Shown here piece after piece: positions 52,614 through 61,876 of a stretch of 64,000 nt of DNA. Position numbers and translations under genes: made by a program. The notes beneath the pieces were generated by a model that had not been told where the DNA came from, did not search any database, and worked only from the letters and a program-made list of their open reading frames with translations. Position 1 is the stretch's first letter. Each line of letters starts with the position of its first letter. Location: positions 3,626,468 through 3,690,467 of the forward strand of contig NZ_LN929908.1 in assembly GCF_001494595.1 (NCBI RefSeq). The letters run 5' to 3'. This DNA is from Mycobacterium sp. M26 (GTDB lineage: Bacteria > Actinomycetota > Actinomycetes > Mycobacteriales > Mycobacteriaceae).

Positions 52614-53951
52614 ATGGGCTACGACGTGGTGGTGATCGGGGCGGGATTCGCAGGCCTGACGGCAGCGCGTGAACTGGTCCGTCAGGGATTGAACGTGGTG
52701 ATCCTGGAGGGCCGCGACCGGGTCGGCGGCCGTTCGAGCACCACCACGCTCTCCGGTGTTCACGTCGACCTCGGCGGCACCTTCGTCGGCCCCACCCAGG
52801 ACGCCGTGCTGGCACTGGCCGCCGAACTGGGCTGCCCGACGACACCGACCTACATCGACGGCACCAACCTCATCCGCTGGCGCGGCCGGGTGCGCTCCTA
52901 CCGGGGCACCATCCCGCGCCTCTCGCTACTGAGCCTGCTCGACATCGGCCGGATCCAGTGGCAGGTGGAAAGCCTGTCCCGCGGGGTCGACATCCACAGC
53001 CCCTGGACCGCCCCCAAGGCCAAGCACCTGGACAGCATGTCGCTGGGCGACTGGCTGCGCTCGGTCAGCGCCAGCGCCTCCTCGCGCGACCTGATGGCCA
53101 TCATGGCCCGGGTCACCTGGGGTGCCGAACCCGACGACGTGTCGATGCTGCACGCGGTGCGCTACATCAAGGCCGCCGGCGGCATCAACCGCATGCTCGA
53201 CGTGGTCGGCGGGGCGCAGCAGGACCATTTCCACGAGGGCACCCAGCAGATCGCGCTGAAGATGGCCGCCGAACTCGGCGAGCGGGTCCGGTTGAACGCC
53301 GGGGTGTCGCGCATCGAGTGGTCGGACGACGCCGTCGCCGTCACGTCCAGCGCCGGGGTGGTGGAGGCCCGCCGCGCGATCCTCGCGATTCCGCCGGCGC
53401 ACCGGATGGGCATCGACGTCGCCCCGGCCCTGCCGATCGAGTACCAGAAGCTGGCACAGCGCTGGCCGCAGGGCGCCCTGAGCAAGGCCTACGCGGTGTA
53501 CCCACGGCCGTTCTGGCGGGCTGCCGGGCAATCCGGCCAAGCCCTGTCCGATGAGGGCCCGGTGTTCATCACCTTCGACGTCAGCCCGTCTGACGACGGG
53601 CCGGGTGTGCTGCTCGGCTTCGTCGACTCCCGCGGCTTCGATGCCTTGGCGCCCGACCAGCGCCGCGATAAAGCCATCAAGGGCTTCGCCGGGCTGTTCG
53701 GGGTGGAAGCCGAGAACCCCATCGACTACCTCGACCACTGTTGGGGCGCAGAGACATTCGCCCCCGGTGGGCCGACCGCCGCCGTTCCGCCCGGGTCGTG
53801 GACGGAGTTCGGCCCGCTGCTGCGCACGCCGGTGGGCCCGCTGCACTGGGCAGGTACCGAAACGGCCGACGAGTGGACCGGGTTCCTGGACGGCGCGGTG
53901 CGCTCCGGTCAGCGCGCCGCCGCTGAAGTCAGCGCGGCCCTCAGGAACTGA
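52614..53951 (+). CDS. Flavin monoamine oxidase family protein
   Basis: 445 residues. N-terminal Rossmann motif [20 protein letters not shown] followed by [11 protein letters not shown], the usual FAD-dinucleotide pair of amine oxidases. The C-terminal FAD contact is [20 protein letters not shown]. The substrate domain lies between (~85-320). It oxidises an amine to the imine with H2O2 release; plausible substrates are polyamines or aromatic amines. Ribosome site GGAGGG ahead of ATG 52614. Its end overlaps the converging hydrolase gene by 11 bp. Confidence 0.92.
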   Translation: MGYDVVVIGAGFAGLTAARELVRQGLNVVILEGRDRVGGRSSTTTLSGVHVDLGGTFVGPTQDAVLALAAELGCPTTPTYIDGTNLIRWRGRVRSYRGTIPRLSLLSLLDIGRIQWQVESLSRGVDIHSPWTAPKAKHLDSMSLGDWLRSVSASASSRDLMAIMARVTWGAEPDDVSMLHAVRYIKAAGGINRMLDVVGGAQQDHFHEGTQQIALKMAAELGERVRLNAGVSRIEWSDDAVAVTSSAGVVEARRAILAIPPAHRMGIDVAPALPIEYQKLAQRWPQGALSKAYAVYPRPFWRAAGQSGQALSDEGPVFITFDVSPSDDGPGVLLGFVDSRGFDALAPDQRRDKAIKGFAGLFGVEAENPIDYLDHCWGAETFAPGGPTAAVPPGSWTEFGPLLRTPVGPLHWAGTETADEWTGFLDGAVRSGQRAAAEVSAALRN

Positions 53952-54888
53952 TGCGCCGTTCGGCCACCACGGACTCGACCAGCGCCCGCAGGTGGCCGTT
54001 GACGGTCTCGGGGTGTTCCAGGATCGCGCAGTGCCCACCGGGCACCTCGACCAACTCGACCAGATTCGGTGCAGCCTTGGCGATCTTGCGGGCCTGGCAC
54101 ATCGGCAGCAGCCGGTCCTTGGTGGAGCCGATCACCAGCGTCGGCACGGTCAGACCGGACAGGTCGATGTGGCGGGGGCCCATCTCGTCGACCAGAACCC
54201 GCGCCCAGGCCCCGCGGCCCGACGGCGGGGTGGTGGCGAACAGGTCGTGGATGAACTCCGAGATCGACGGGTCAGCGTCGGCGCCGACGGCCATCAGCGT
54301 GACGAACCAGCGGCTGCCGGGCTGAGCTCCGCGCAGCAGCGGCGCCCCACCGAACGCCTGGATCATCCGCTTGGCGGCCAGCGACCGTCCGCCGGCCAGC
54401 AGGGTGGGCACCCGCAGCAGGTTGATCTCCTCGAGCAGGTCACCGGTGGTGGTGTTGATCAGGGCGACGGCGTCGGCGCGCTCGGTGACGCTGTCCCGGT
54501 GCCGCTCAGCCCACGAGCTGATCGCGATACCGCCCATCGAGTGCCCGGCGATGACGGCGCGCTCCCCCGGCCGCAGCGTGGCAGCCAGAACGGCGTCTAG
54601 GTCGCCGGCGAGGTGACCGAGGCTGTAGGCCGAGCGGTGCGGCAGACCGCTGCGGCCGTGGCCGCGGTGGTCGTAGGCGATGACGCGGTAGTCGCGGGAC
54701 AGCTCGTTGATCTGCTCGTGCCAGACGCGCAGCGCGCAGGTGATGCCGTGGGCCAGGACGATCGGGTAGCCGTCCTCGGGTCCGAACACCTCGGTGTGCA
54801 GGCGGGTCCCGTCGGCGGCGCGGACCTTGACGGTCCGGCTGGGCGGCAGCTGGGGGCCACGAACGGTGGCCACTGGTGACGCTGGCAT
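53941..54888 (-). CDS. Alpha/beta-hydrolase
   Basis: 315 residues from ATG 54888 with GAGGAG before it. [13 protein letters not shown]-type oxyanion loop ([14 protein letters not shown]), [20 protein letters not shown], nucleophile in [15 protein letters not shown] (Gly-His-Ser-Met-Gly), and [12 protein letters not shown] with the catalytic His. It belongs to the classical serine esterase/peroxidase-like branch of the fold; the acidic residue follows [12 protein letters not shown]. No signal peptide. Substrate unknown, and adjacent genes give no pathway hint. Confidence 0.88.
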   Translation of the reverse strand: MPASPVATVRGPQLPPSRTVKVRAADGTRLHTEVFGPEDGYPIVLAHGITCALRVWHEQINELSRDYRVIAYDHRGHGRSGLPHRSAYSLGHLAGDLDAVLAATLRPGERAVIAGHSMGGIAISSWAERHRDSVTERADAVALINTTTGDLLEEINLLRVPTLLAGGRSLAAKRMIQAFGGAPLLRGAQPGSRWFVTLMAVGADADPSISEFIHDLFATTPPSGRGAWARVLVDEMGPRHIDLSGLTVPTLVIGSTKDRLLPMCQARKIAKAAPNLVELVEVPGGHCAILEHPETVNGHLRALVESVVAERRISS

Positions 54889-55013
54889 GGTGACTCCTCG
54901 GTGGCGCAGCGACATTGCCGCGCCGGATCCACAGACTAACCGCCGAATGGCCGGAAAAAGTGCGGTCTCGGCCGCGTCGTTATCGCTTCGAGCCCGATCC
55001 CTAGGATGAGCCG

Positions 55014-55679
55014 GTGCCTGACCACGCGTTTTCCCCTGATCAGCGGCGGGCGGTCTACCGGGTGATCGCCGAACGTCGGGACATGCGCCGGTTCACCCCG
55101 GGCTCGATCGTGTCCGACGAGGTCCTGGCCCGTTTGCTGGCCGCCGCGCACGCCGCCCCCAGCGTGGGTCTCATGCAGCCCTGGCGCTTCATCCGGGTCA
55201 CCGATGACGCGTTGCGCCGCCGGATCCACGCGCTGGTCGACGACGAACGCCGGCTCACCGCCACCGCGCTGGGCGAGCGGGCCGACGAGTTCCTGGCCCT
55301 GAAGGTCGAGGGCATCCTGGATTGCGCCGAACTACTGGTCGTGGCGCTGGGCGAGGGACGCGAGGCGCACGTCTTCGGCCGGCGCACCATGCCGCACATG
55401 GACCTGGCCTCGGTGTCGTGCGCGATCCAGAACCTGTGGTTGGCCGCGCGTGCCGAGGGGCTCGGGATGGGCTGGGTGTCGTTGTTCGATCCCGGTCGCC
55501 TGGCCGAAGCGTTGGCCATGCCGGAGGGCGCCGAACCCGTCGCGATCCTGTGCCTGGGGCCGGTGCCGGACTTTCCGGACCGGCCCGCACTGGAACTCGA
55601 CCAGTGGGCGTTCGGGCGCCCACTGGCCGAGTTCGTCAGCGAAAACGGTTGGGATACCGCGACCTCAATGCACGGCTGA
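55014..55679 (+). CDS. bluB: 5,6-dimethylbenzimidazole synthase (BluB)
   Basis: 221 residues from GTG 55014. The nitroreductase fold with the BluB pattern: VIAERRDMRRFTPGSIVSDEVL, LLAAAHAAPSVGLMQPWRFI (FMN site), HVFGRRTMPHMDLASVSCAIQNLWLAARAEGLGMGWVSLFDP split at the loop, and LCLGPVPDFPDRPALE. BluB cleaves FMN in the presence of oxygen to give the lower ligand of vitamin B12. A general nitroreductase cannot be fully excluded, but the GWVSLFDP and PDFPDRPALE segments favour BluB. No cobalamin riboswitch is seen upstream. It overlaps the converging hcr gene by 15 bp. Confidence 0.88.
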   Translation: MPDHAFSPDQRRAVYRVIAERRDMRRFTPGSIVSDEVLARLLAAAHAAPSVGLMQPWRFIRVTDDALRRRIHALVDDERRLTATALGERADEFLALKVEGILDCAELLVVALGEGREAHVFGRRTMPHMDLASVSCAIQNLWLAARAEGLGMGWVSLFDPGRLAEALAMPEGAEPVAILCLGPVPDFPDRPALELDQWAFGRPLAEFVSENGWDTATSMHG

Positions 55680-56729
55680 GAACCGCTCGGCGTGGATCTG
55701 CTCGCGCGGCACGCCGACCGCGGTCAGCTGGGCGTAGGCGGCGTCCACCATCGGCGGCGGCCCGCACACGTAGACGTCGGGCCACTCGTCGAGCAGGGCC
55801 GCCTCGGCGGCGGCGAGTTCGACGGGATTGCCGGTGGCCCCGGACCATTCACTGTCGGGACGCCACACCACGGTGTCGAACCGGAAGTCCGGCAGCGTCG
55901 CGGCCAGCGCCGCCAGCTCGTCCTGGGCGAACACCTCGGCGGGCCGGGTGAGCCCGAAGAACAGCCGGGCCGGCTGAGGATCACCCCACTCCGCCATCCG
56001 GCGCACCATCGACAACAGCGGGGACAGTCCCGTTCCGCCCGCAATGAACCACCGCGGCCGAAGCCCGTTCTCCGCCAACGTGAAATCGCCGGACGCGGTG
56101 GAGACAGTGAGCTCGTCACCGAGCTGGGCCTGCCCCGTCAGGTACTCCGACATCAACCCGCCGGGCAGCAGCCGGATGAAGAACTCCAGTTCGCCGTCCC
56201 AGTTGGCCACGTTGGCCGGTGAGTAGGCCCGCCGGGCGTCGCTGCCGGGGACGGTGATCCGGAGAAACTGGCCGGATTCGAAGTCCGCAGAACAGGTTCC
56301 ATCGCCGTCGAGCAGCGTGACCCGCAACCGCATCACCGCGTCGGCCACCTGGTCGAGTCCGGTGATGCGGGCCTGGTGGCGCGCCGGTGGCGCGGTGACC
56401 ACCTGGCCCCGGTCATACGGCAGGTCGATGCGGCAGTCGGTGCGCGGGAAGCTGCGGCACAACAGGATCCCGCCGTCATCCTCGGGTGTCTCGATGACGT
56501 CGGGGTCGTGCTCGCCCATCTCGATGCGCCCGGCGGCGAGAACCGCCGAGCAGGCCCCGCAGCCGCCGGACTGGCACGCTGATTTCAGCACCAGCCCGGA
56601 CCCCTCAGCGGCTGCGAGAACCGTTGTCCCGGAGTCACATCGGATCGTGGACTCCACCCCCTCGTTGGTCACCAGGACGACGTCATACTGCACTTCGGTG
56701 TTCACCGGATGCTCGGCGATCTCGGTCAT
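55665..56729 (-). CDS. hcr: Hybrid-cluster protein NADH reductase (Hcr)
   Basis: 354 residues. An N-terminal plant-type [2Fe-2S] ferredoxin domain has Cys52, Cys57, Cys60, Cys91 (SACQSGGCGACSAVLAAGR; ILLCRSFP). A ferredoxin-NADP-reductase-like FAD and NAD module follows: FLRITVPGSDARRAYSPANV (FAD), WFIAGGTGLSPLLSMVRRM (NAD) and VYVCGPPPMVDAAYAQL near the end. The domain order ferredoxin then FAD/NAD differs from the E. coli Hcr (FAD/NAD then ferredoxin). It passes electrons from NADH to Hcp. Its ATG overlaps the hcp stop (ATGA), so the two are made together. Confidence 0.9.
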   Translation of the reverse strand: MTEIAEHPVNTEVQYDVVLVTNEGVESTIRCDSGTTVLAAAEGSGLVLKSACQSGGCGACSAVLAAGRIEMGEHDPDVIETPEDDGGILLCRSFPRTDCRIDLPYDRGQVVTAPPARHQARITGLDQVADAVMRLRVTLLDGDGTCSADFESGQFLRITVPGSDARRAYSPANVANWDGELEFFIRLLPGGLMSEYLTGQAQLGDELTVSTASGDFTLAENGLRPRWFIAGGTGLSPLLSMVRRMAEWGDPQPARLFFGLTRPAEVFAQDELAALAATLPDFRFDTVVWRPDSEWSGATGNPVELAAAEAALLDEWPDVYVCGPPPMVDAAYAQLTAVGVPREQIHAERFSAVH

Positions 56730-58411
56730 CAGTGCCCCGCCATCGCGTCGGCCAGGTCCTGGGCCGGGTCGCCGATCGGCTTGAGGGCGAACTTCTCCAC
56801 CAGGATGTCGACCACGGCCGGGGTCAGGAAGGCCGGCAGCGTGGGCCCGAGGCGGATGTTGCGGATGCCCAGCGACAGCAGGGTCAGCAGCACCGCGGCG
56901 GCCTTCTGCTCGAACCAGGACACGAACAGGCTCAGCGGCAGGTCGTTGACACCGCAGTCGAAGGCGTTGGCCAGCGCCAGGGCGATCTGCACCGCGGAGT
57001 AGCTGTCGTTGCACTGCCCGACGTCGAGCAGGCGCGGGATGCCGCCGATCTCACCGAACTCGTGGGTGTTGAAGCGATACTTGTTGCAGCCCAACGTCAT
57101 CAGGATGGTGTCGTCGGGTGCGTGATCGGCCACATCGGTGTAGTAGTTGCGGCCCGGTGCCGCGCCGTCGCACCCGCCGATGAGCAGGAATCGCTTGATC
57201 GCGCCGTCCTTGACGGCCTGGATCACCGTATCGGCGACCGAGAGCACCGCATCGCGGCCGAACCCGGTGGTGACGGTTTCGGCGGGCACCTCGGTGGTGA
57301 AACCGGGCAGCGACTGGGCGGCCTTGACCACCAGCGACAGGTCGGCGGTATCCACGTGGCGGATGCCGGGCCAGCCCACCGGTCCGGTGGTGAAGATGCG
57401 GTTGCGGTAGGCCGGTTGCGGCTCGATGAGGCAGTTCGACGTCATGACGATCGGGCCGGGGAACGCGGTGAAGTCGCGCTGCTGGTCCTGCCAGGCGCCG
57501 CCGTAGTTGCCGGCCAGGTGGGCGTACTTGTGCAGCTCGGGGTAGCCGTGGGCGGGCAGCATCTCGCCGTGGGTGTAGACGTTGATGCCGGTACCGTCGG
57601 TGGCCTCCAGGACCCGGGCCAGGTCATGCAGGTCGTGGCCGGAGACCAGGATCGCCTTACCGACCACCGGTGTCACCCGCACCGGGGTGGGCACCGGGCT
57701 GCCGAAACTGCCGGTGTTGGCCGCATCCAGCATCGCCATCACCGCGTAGTTCAACGAGCCGAGTTCCAGGGCGTGCGCCAGCAGAGCGTCGGCGTCGGCA
57801 GGCCCTTCGGCCAGGAAAGCCAGGGCGGATTCGATGCCGGCGTCGGTCTCGTCGGTCCGGTAGCCCAGGGCGTGCGCGTGATGGGCGTAGGCGCACACGC
57901 CCTTCAGCCCGTACAGGTTGAGGTTGCGCAAGCCGATCACATCGGGGCCCAGGGTGGCCAGCCCGGCGTCGACACCGACGTCGGCGCCCTGGGCGACGAC
58001 CCCGGAGATCGTGGCAGCGGGCTCGAATTGTGCAGCGCCGGTCAGGGTCTGGGGCTCGACGCCAGCCGCCTTAGCGGCGGCCTCGTAGGCCCGCCGGGCC
58101 GTGTCGCGGACCCCGACGGCTTCGGCGATCATCGCCATGAAGCGGGTGGCGTTGAAGTTGACGTTGGTCAGGGTGGTGAACAGGTCGAAGCTGGCGTGCG
58201 CAGCGAACTGCGGATCCGGCGCGCCGAGTTCGCGCGCCTTCTGCGCGTACTGACCGATGCCGAGGTTGATGTGGACCAGCACGTCCTGCAGGGCGGCGGT
58301 GGTGGCGTCCTTGCCGCAGTTGCCCTTGGTGGCCGAACAGCCGAAGCTCAGCAGGTTCGGGCGGTCCGGGGAATCGGTGCGGTCGGTCTGTTCGCACTGG
58401 TAGCAGAACAT
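56729..58411 (-). CDS. hcp: Hybrid cluster protein / hydroxylamine reductase (Hcp)
   Basis: 560 residues. The N-terminal [4Fe-4S] or [2Fe-2S] ligands are Cys3, Cys6, Cys25 and Cys32 ([21 protein letters not shown]), giving Cys-x2-Cys-x18-Cys-x6-Cys, a longer spacing than the textbook classes. The hybrid-cluster ligands appear in [55 protein letters not shown] and SWFEQKAAA. Hcp reduces nitric oxide to N2O (and hydroxylamine in vitro), protecting from nitrosative stress. It is divergent in sense from no neighbour but follows a Crp/Fnr regulator, with an FNR-like box 60 bp upstream of its start. Confidence 0.93.
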   Translation of the reverse strand: MFCYQCEQTDRTDSPDRPNLLSFGCSATKGNCGKDATTAALQDVLVHINLGIGQYAQKARELGAPDPQFAAHASFDLFTTLTNVNFNATRFMAMIAEAVGVRDTARRAYEAAAKAAGVEPQTLTGAAQFEPAATISGVVAQGADVGVDAGLATLGPDVIGLRNLNLYGLKGVCAYAHHAHALGYRTDETDAGIESALAFLAEGPADADALLAHALELGSLNYAVMAMLDAANTGSFGSPVPTPVRVTPVVGKAILVSGHDLHDLARVLEATDGTGINVYTHGEMLPAHGYPELHKYAHLAGNYGGAWQDQQRDFTAFPGPIVMTSNCLIEPQPAYRNRIFTTGPVGWPGIRHVDTADLSLVVKAAQSLPGFTTEVPAETVTTGFGRDAVLSVADTVIQAVKDGAIKRFLLIGGCDGAAPGRNYYTDVADHAPDDTILMTLGCNKYRFNTHEFGEIGGIPRLLDVGQCNDSYSAVQIALALANAFDCGVNDLPLSLFVSWFEQKAAAVLLTLLSLGIRNIRLGPTLPAFLTPAVVDILVEKFALKPIGDPAQDLADAMAGH

Positions 58412-58470
58412 CGGGTCTCCTTCGTAGCTGGCTGACGACGCTCACGCTAGGAAGGACGGCGAGGACCCAC

Positions 58471-58486
58471 CTTGACCTAGATCAAG
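58471..58486. promoter_or_regulatory. FNR/DNR-type box in the hcp promoter
   Basis: CTTGACCTAGATCAAG is a palindrome except for one pair; its core TTGAC-CTAG-ATCAA matches the FNR consensus TTGAT-N4-ATCAA at 9 of 10 fixed positions. It lies 60 bp upstream of the hcp ATG and 19 bp from the end of the regulator gene. The regulator's recognition helix (Glu-Thr-x-Ser-Arg) is the type that reads TTGAT half-sites. Confidence 0.8.
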
Positions 58487-58504
58487 ACCCGGATGTGGCC
58501 CGCC

Positions 58505-59206
58505 TCACAGTTCGGACTGGCTGCGGGCGTAGGCGTCCAGGGCGCTGACGTCGGGAATCTCCACCACCGAACCGTCGACACGGACCAGGCCCGCTCCGGT
58601 CAGTGTCCGCATGGCCCGGGAGAACGTCTCCGGCGTCATACCCAGCCGGGACGCCAGTACCTGCTTGAGTGCGGGCAACTCGATACTGGCCGCCTGGCTC
58701 GGCGAGCCGTCGTCGGTGTCCGCCGCCCCGAGGATGTAGGCGATGATCCGCTGGGTGGCCGACTGCAACGACAGCATGGCGATGTCCTGAATCTTCGACT
58801 GCAGCCGCTTGGCCATCGAGGCCAGCATGATGCGGGCCATCGCGGGGTCTTCGTCGAGGAGCCGGTCGACGGCGGTCGCCGGCACAAACACCAGAGCGGT
58901 GTCCTCCAGTGCGGTCGCGTCGACGGGGTAGGGCTCCCGCAGGAACATCACCGCATGCCCGAAAGCGAATCCGGGACTGATGATTTCGACCACCTTGACC
59001 ATGCCTTCGGAGTTCGACACCGACAGCTGCATGCGGCCCGCCCGGACCATGTAGAACCCAGTGGACGGGGTGCCGCGCCGGAACAGCACCTGGCCGCCGG
59101 GAAGGGAGATCAGGCGGCTCTGTTGCGCGAGGATCGCCATGTGCGCCTGGTCGAGTTCACCGAACATCGGCGCCGACGCGATGGCCTCGTTTAGCTCCTC
59201 ACTCAT
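58505..59206 (-). CDS. Crp/Fnr-family regulator, cysteine-free, DNR-like
   Basis: 233 residues from ATG 59206. An N-terminal cyclic-nucleotide-binding-type beta-roll (LISLPGGQVLFRRGTPSTGFYMVRAG, residues ~31-58; SEGMVKVVEIISPGFAFGHAVMFLREPYP), a dimer helix (~125-150) and a C-terminal HTH at ~179-205 with LASRLGMTPETFSRAMRTL. Glu193-Thr-Phe-Ser-Arg197 matches the FNR/DNR recognition helix. The whole protein has no cysteine, so it cannot carry an Fe-S cluster; the candidates are haem- or cAMP-type sensing, with haem/NO as in DNR the best guess. It is immediately upstream of hcp and its FNR-type box, so it is the likely activator of hcp-hcr. Confidence 0.9.
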   Translation of the reverse strand: MSEELNEAIASAPMFGELDQAHMAILAQQSRLISLPGGQVLFRRGTPSTGFYMVRAGRMQLSVSNSEGMVKVVEIISPGFAFGHAVMFLREPYPVDATALEDTALVFVPATAVDRLLDEDPAMARIMLASMAKRLQSKIQDIAMLSLQSATQRIIAYILGAADTDDGSPSQAASIELPALKQVLASRLGMTPETFSRAMRTLTGAGLVRVDGSVVEIPDVSALDAYARSQSEL

Positions 59207-59275
59207 TGATGGCGACGCTACCGGTCTGCGGCCCGCTTGGGCTAATGGCCGGGATCGGGCACGCTGATACTCACA

Positions 59276-61810
59276 ATGTCTTCTCCCCTCCTCGCCGACC
59301 CGAGCGACCTGAACGAGCTGCGCGCGACCGGTGCCGACCCGGACAGGCTGTTCGAGTCCTTCGCCACGTGGGCGCAACAGTCCGGCACCACGCTGTACCC
59401 GGCGCAGGAGGAGGCCCTGATCGAGGTGGTCAGCGGCGCCAATGTCGTGCTGGCGACGCCGACCGGTTCGGGCAAGTCGCTGGTGGCCACCGGGGCGCTG
59501 TACTGCGCGCTGGCTCGCGACCAGCGCAGCTACTACACCGCGCCGATCAAGGCGCTGGTCAGTGAGAAGTTCTTCGCCCTGTGCGACGTGTTCGGGGCCG
59601 CCAACGTCGGCATGCTCACCGGCGATGCCGCGGTCAACGCAGAGGCACCGATCATCACGTGCACCGCCGAGGTGCTGGCCAACATCGCGCTGCGCGAAGG
59701 CGCCGACGCCGACATCGGCCTGGTGATCATGGACGAGTTCCATTTCTACGGCGACCCGGACCGCGGATGGGCGTGGCAGGTGCCGCTGCTGGAACTCCCC
59801 AAGGCACAGTTCCTGCTGATGTCGGCCACCCTTGGCGATGTCACGTTCCTGCGCGAGGACCTCACCCGGCGCACCGGGCGCCCCACCGCACTGGTCGCGA
59901 ATGCCCAACGGCCGGTCCCGCTGTTCTATTCGTATGCGACCACGCCGATGCAGGAGACCATCGGCGACCTGCTCGACACCAAGCAGGTGCCCATCTACGT
60001 CGTGCACTTCACCCAGGCTTCGGCTCTCGAGCGGGCGCAAGCACTGATGAGTGTGAACGTCTGCAGCAAGGAAGAGAAGGCCGCGATCGCCGATCTGATT
60101 GGTGCCTTTCGCTTTTCGTCGGCGTTCGGCACCACGCTGTCGCGGTTGGTTCGGCACGGGATCGGAGTGCATCACGCCGGCATGCTGCCCAAGTACCGGC
60201 GCCTGGTCGAACAGCTTGCCCAGGCCGGGCTGCTCAAGGTCATCTGCGGCACCGACACCCTCGGCGTCGGGATCAACGTCCCGATCCGGACCGTGGTGTT
60301 CTCGGCGCTGTCGAAGTACGACGGCACCCGCACCCGGCTCCTCAACGCGCGCGAGTTCCACCAGATCGCCGGGCGGGCCGGACGCGCCGGCTACGACACC
60401 GCGGGCACCGTCGTCGTCCAGGCACCCGACCACGAGGTGGAAAACCTCAAGCAGTTCGCCAAGGTCGCCGACGACCCGAAGAAGCGCCGGAAGCTGGTGC
60501 GCCGCAAGGCCCCCGAAGGCATGGTGCCGTGGAGCGAGTCCACCATGACCCGGCTCATCGACGCCGTCCCCGAACAGCTGACCTCGAACATGAAGGTGTC
60601 GACGGCGATGATCCTCGACGTCGTCGACCGCCCCGGTGACCCGTTCGTCGCGATGCGCCGGCTACTCACCGAGAACCACGAGCCACGCAAGCGCCAGCTC
60701 GCCCACATCCGGGAGGCGGTCGGTATCGCCCGGTCGCTGCTGCAGGCCGGAATCCTGGAACGCCTCGCCGAACCCGAGGCCGACGGACGCCGATACCGGC
60801 TCACCGTGGACCTGCCACCCGACTTCGCCCTCAACCAGCCACTGTCGACGTTCGCCCTCGCCGCGATCGAGGTCCTCGATCCGGCATCGGAAAGCTATGC
60901 CTGCGATGTGGTTTCGGTGATCGAGGCGACGTTGGAGGACCCGCGCCAGATTCTGGCCGCCCAGCTGAACAAGGCCAGGGGCGAGGCCGTCGCGGCGATG
61001 AAGGCCGAGGGTATCGAGTACGAGGAGCGCATCGAACTCCTCGACGACGTCACCTACCCGAAGCCGCTCGACGAACTGCTGCGGCACACCTTCGAGGTGT
61101 ACCTGCGCAGCAACCCGTGGGCCGCCGACGGCCGGCTCTCGCCGAAGTCGGTGGTGCGCGAAATGTGGGAGCGAGCGTTCACCTTTCGGGAGTTCGTCAG
61201 TGTCTACGGGCTGACCCGCTCCGAGGGCGCGGTGCTGCGCTACCTCTCCGATGCGTTCAAGGCGCTGCGCTCAGGGGTGCCCGCCGCCGCGCGTACTGAG
61301 GAACTCACCGACATCGTGGAATGGCTCGGCGAGCTAGTGCGCCAGGTCGACTCGAGTCTGCTTGACGAGTGGGAGCAGCTCACCAACCCGGACCGGCCCG
61401 ATGACGTCCCGGTGGCCGTGCCTAGCCGTCCGCGCCCGCTGACCGGCAACCAGCGGGCCTTCACTGCGATGGTGCGCAATGCCCTGTTCCGGCGCGTCGA
61501 ACTCTTCGCCCGGCGCCGCTCGGCTGAGCTCGGCGCGCTGGATTCCGGATCAGGCTGGACCGCGCAGCGCTGGGCCGAGGTGATCGACGACTACTTCGAC
61601 GAATACGACGAGGTGGGCACCGGGGCCGACGCCCGCGGTCCGGCGCTGCTGATCTTCGACCGCAGGCCGGAGGTGTGGCGGGTGCGCCAGATCCTGGACG
61701 ACCCGGCCGGTGACCACGACTGGGGCTTTGAGGTCGAGGTGGACCTGGCGGCATCCGACGAAGAAGGAATGGCCGTCATCCGGCTCGTCGACGCTGGTCG
61801 CCTCGACTAA
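59276..61810 (+). CDS. DEAD/DEAH-box helicase, Ski2-like with C-terminal DUF3516-type region
   Basis: 844 residues. Walker A ATPTGSGKSLVA (~60-71), YTAPIKALVSEKFF, DEFHFYGDPDRGW with the DEFH box at 153-156, LMSATLGDVTFL (motif III), VHFTQASALERAQALM, GVHHAGMLPKYRRLVEQL (motif V), LGVGINVPIRTVVFSALSKYDG and EFHQIAGRAGRAGYDTAGTVV (motif VI). This is the Ski2/Mtr4-like RNA helicase branch. The long C-terminal half (~430-844) is the uncharacterised extension seen in actinobacterial members. Likely an RNA helicase in processing or decay; the substrate is untested. No Shine-Dalgarno is seen, suggesting a leaderless or weakly translated message. Confidence 0.88.
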   Translation: MSSPLLADPSDLNELRATGADPDRLFESFATWAQQSGTTLYPAQEEALIEVVSGANVVLATPTGSGKSLVATGALYCALARDQRSYYTAPIKALVSEKFFALCDVFGAANVGMLTGDAAVNAEAPIITCTAEVLANIALREGADADIGLVIMDEFHFYGDPDRGWAWQVPLLELPKAQFLLMSATLGDVTFLREDLTRRTGRPTALVANAQRPVPLFYSYATTPMQETIGDLLDTKQVPIYVVHFTQASALERAQALMSVNVCSKEEKAAIADLIGAFRFSSAFGTTLSRLVRHGIGVHHAGMLPKYRRLVEQLAQAGLLKVICGTDTLGVGINVPIRTVVFSALSKYDGTRTRLLNAREFHQIAGRAGRAGYDTAGTVVVQAPDHEVENLKQFAKVADDPKKRRKLVRRKAPEGMVPWSESTMTRLIDAVPEQLTSNMKVSTAMILDVVDRPGDPFVAMRRLLTENHEPRKRQLAHIREAVGIARSLLQAGILERLAEPEADGRRYRLTVDLPPDFALNQPLSTFALAAIEVLDPASESYACDVVSVIEATLEDPRQILAAQLNKARGEAVAAMKAEGIEYEERIELLDDVTYPKPLDELLRHTFEVYLRSNPWAADGRLSPKSVVREMWERAFTFREFVSVYGLTRSEGAVLRYLSDAFKALRSGVPAAARTEELTDIVEWLGELVRQVDSSLLDEWEQLTNPDRPDDVPVAVPSRPRPLTGNQRAFTAMVRNALFRRVELFARRRSAELGALDSGSGWTAQRWAEVIDDYFDEYDEVGTGADARGPALLIFDRRPEVWRVRQILDDPAGDHDWGFEVEVDLAASDEEGMAVIRLVDAGRLD

Positions 61811-61876
61811 CCAGGGCAGCAGCACACCGGCGCGATTGGCTGTTTGGCGTCCGGGGCCAATACCATCAGCACCGTC

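Noticed and set aside
54889-55013. Possible cobalamin riboswitch upstream of bluB
   Set aside because: The region lacks a B12-box (GCCACTG-like) and has no extended stem-loops; only a short leader is present.
56624-58435. A 603-codon plus-strand frame opposite hcp
   Set aside because: Hcp on the minus strand carries all cluster ligands; the antisense frame is Val/Gly/His-rich filler.
58505-60433. A single 642-codon gene comprising the Crp regulator and an N-terminal extension
   Set aside because: The extension runs through the promoter and antisense to the start of the helicase; the Crp domain starts exactly at ATG 59206.
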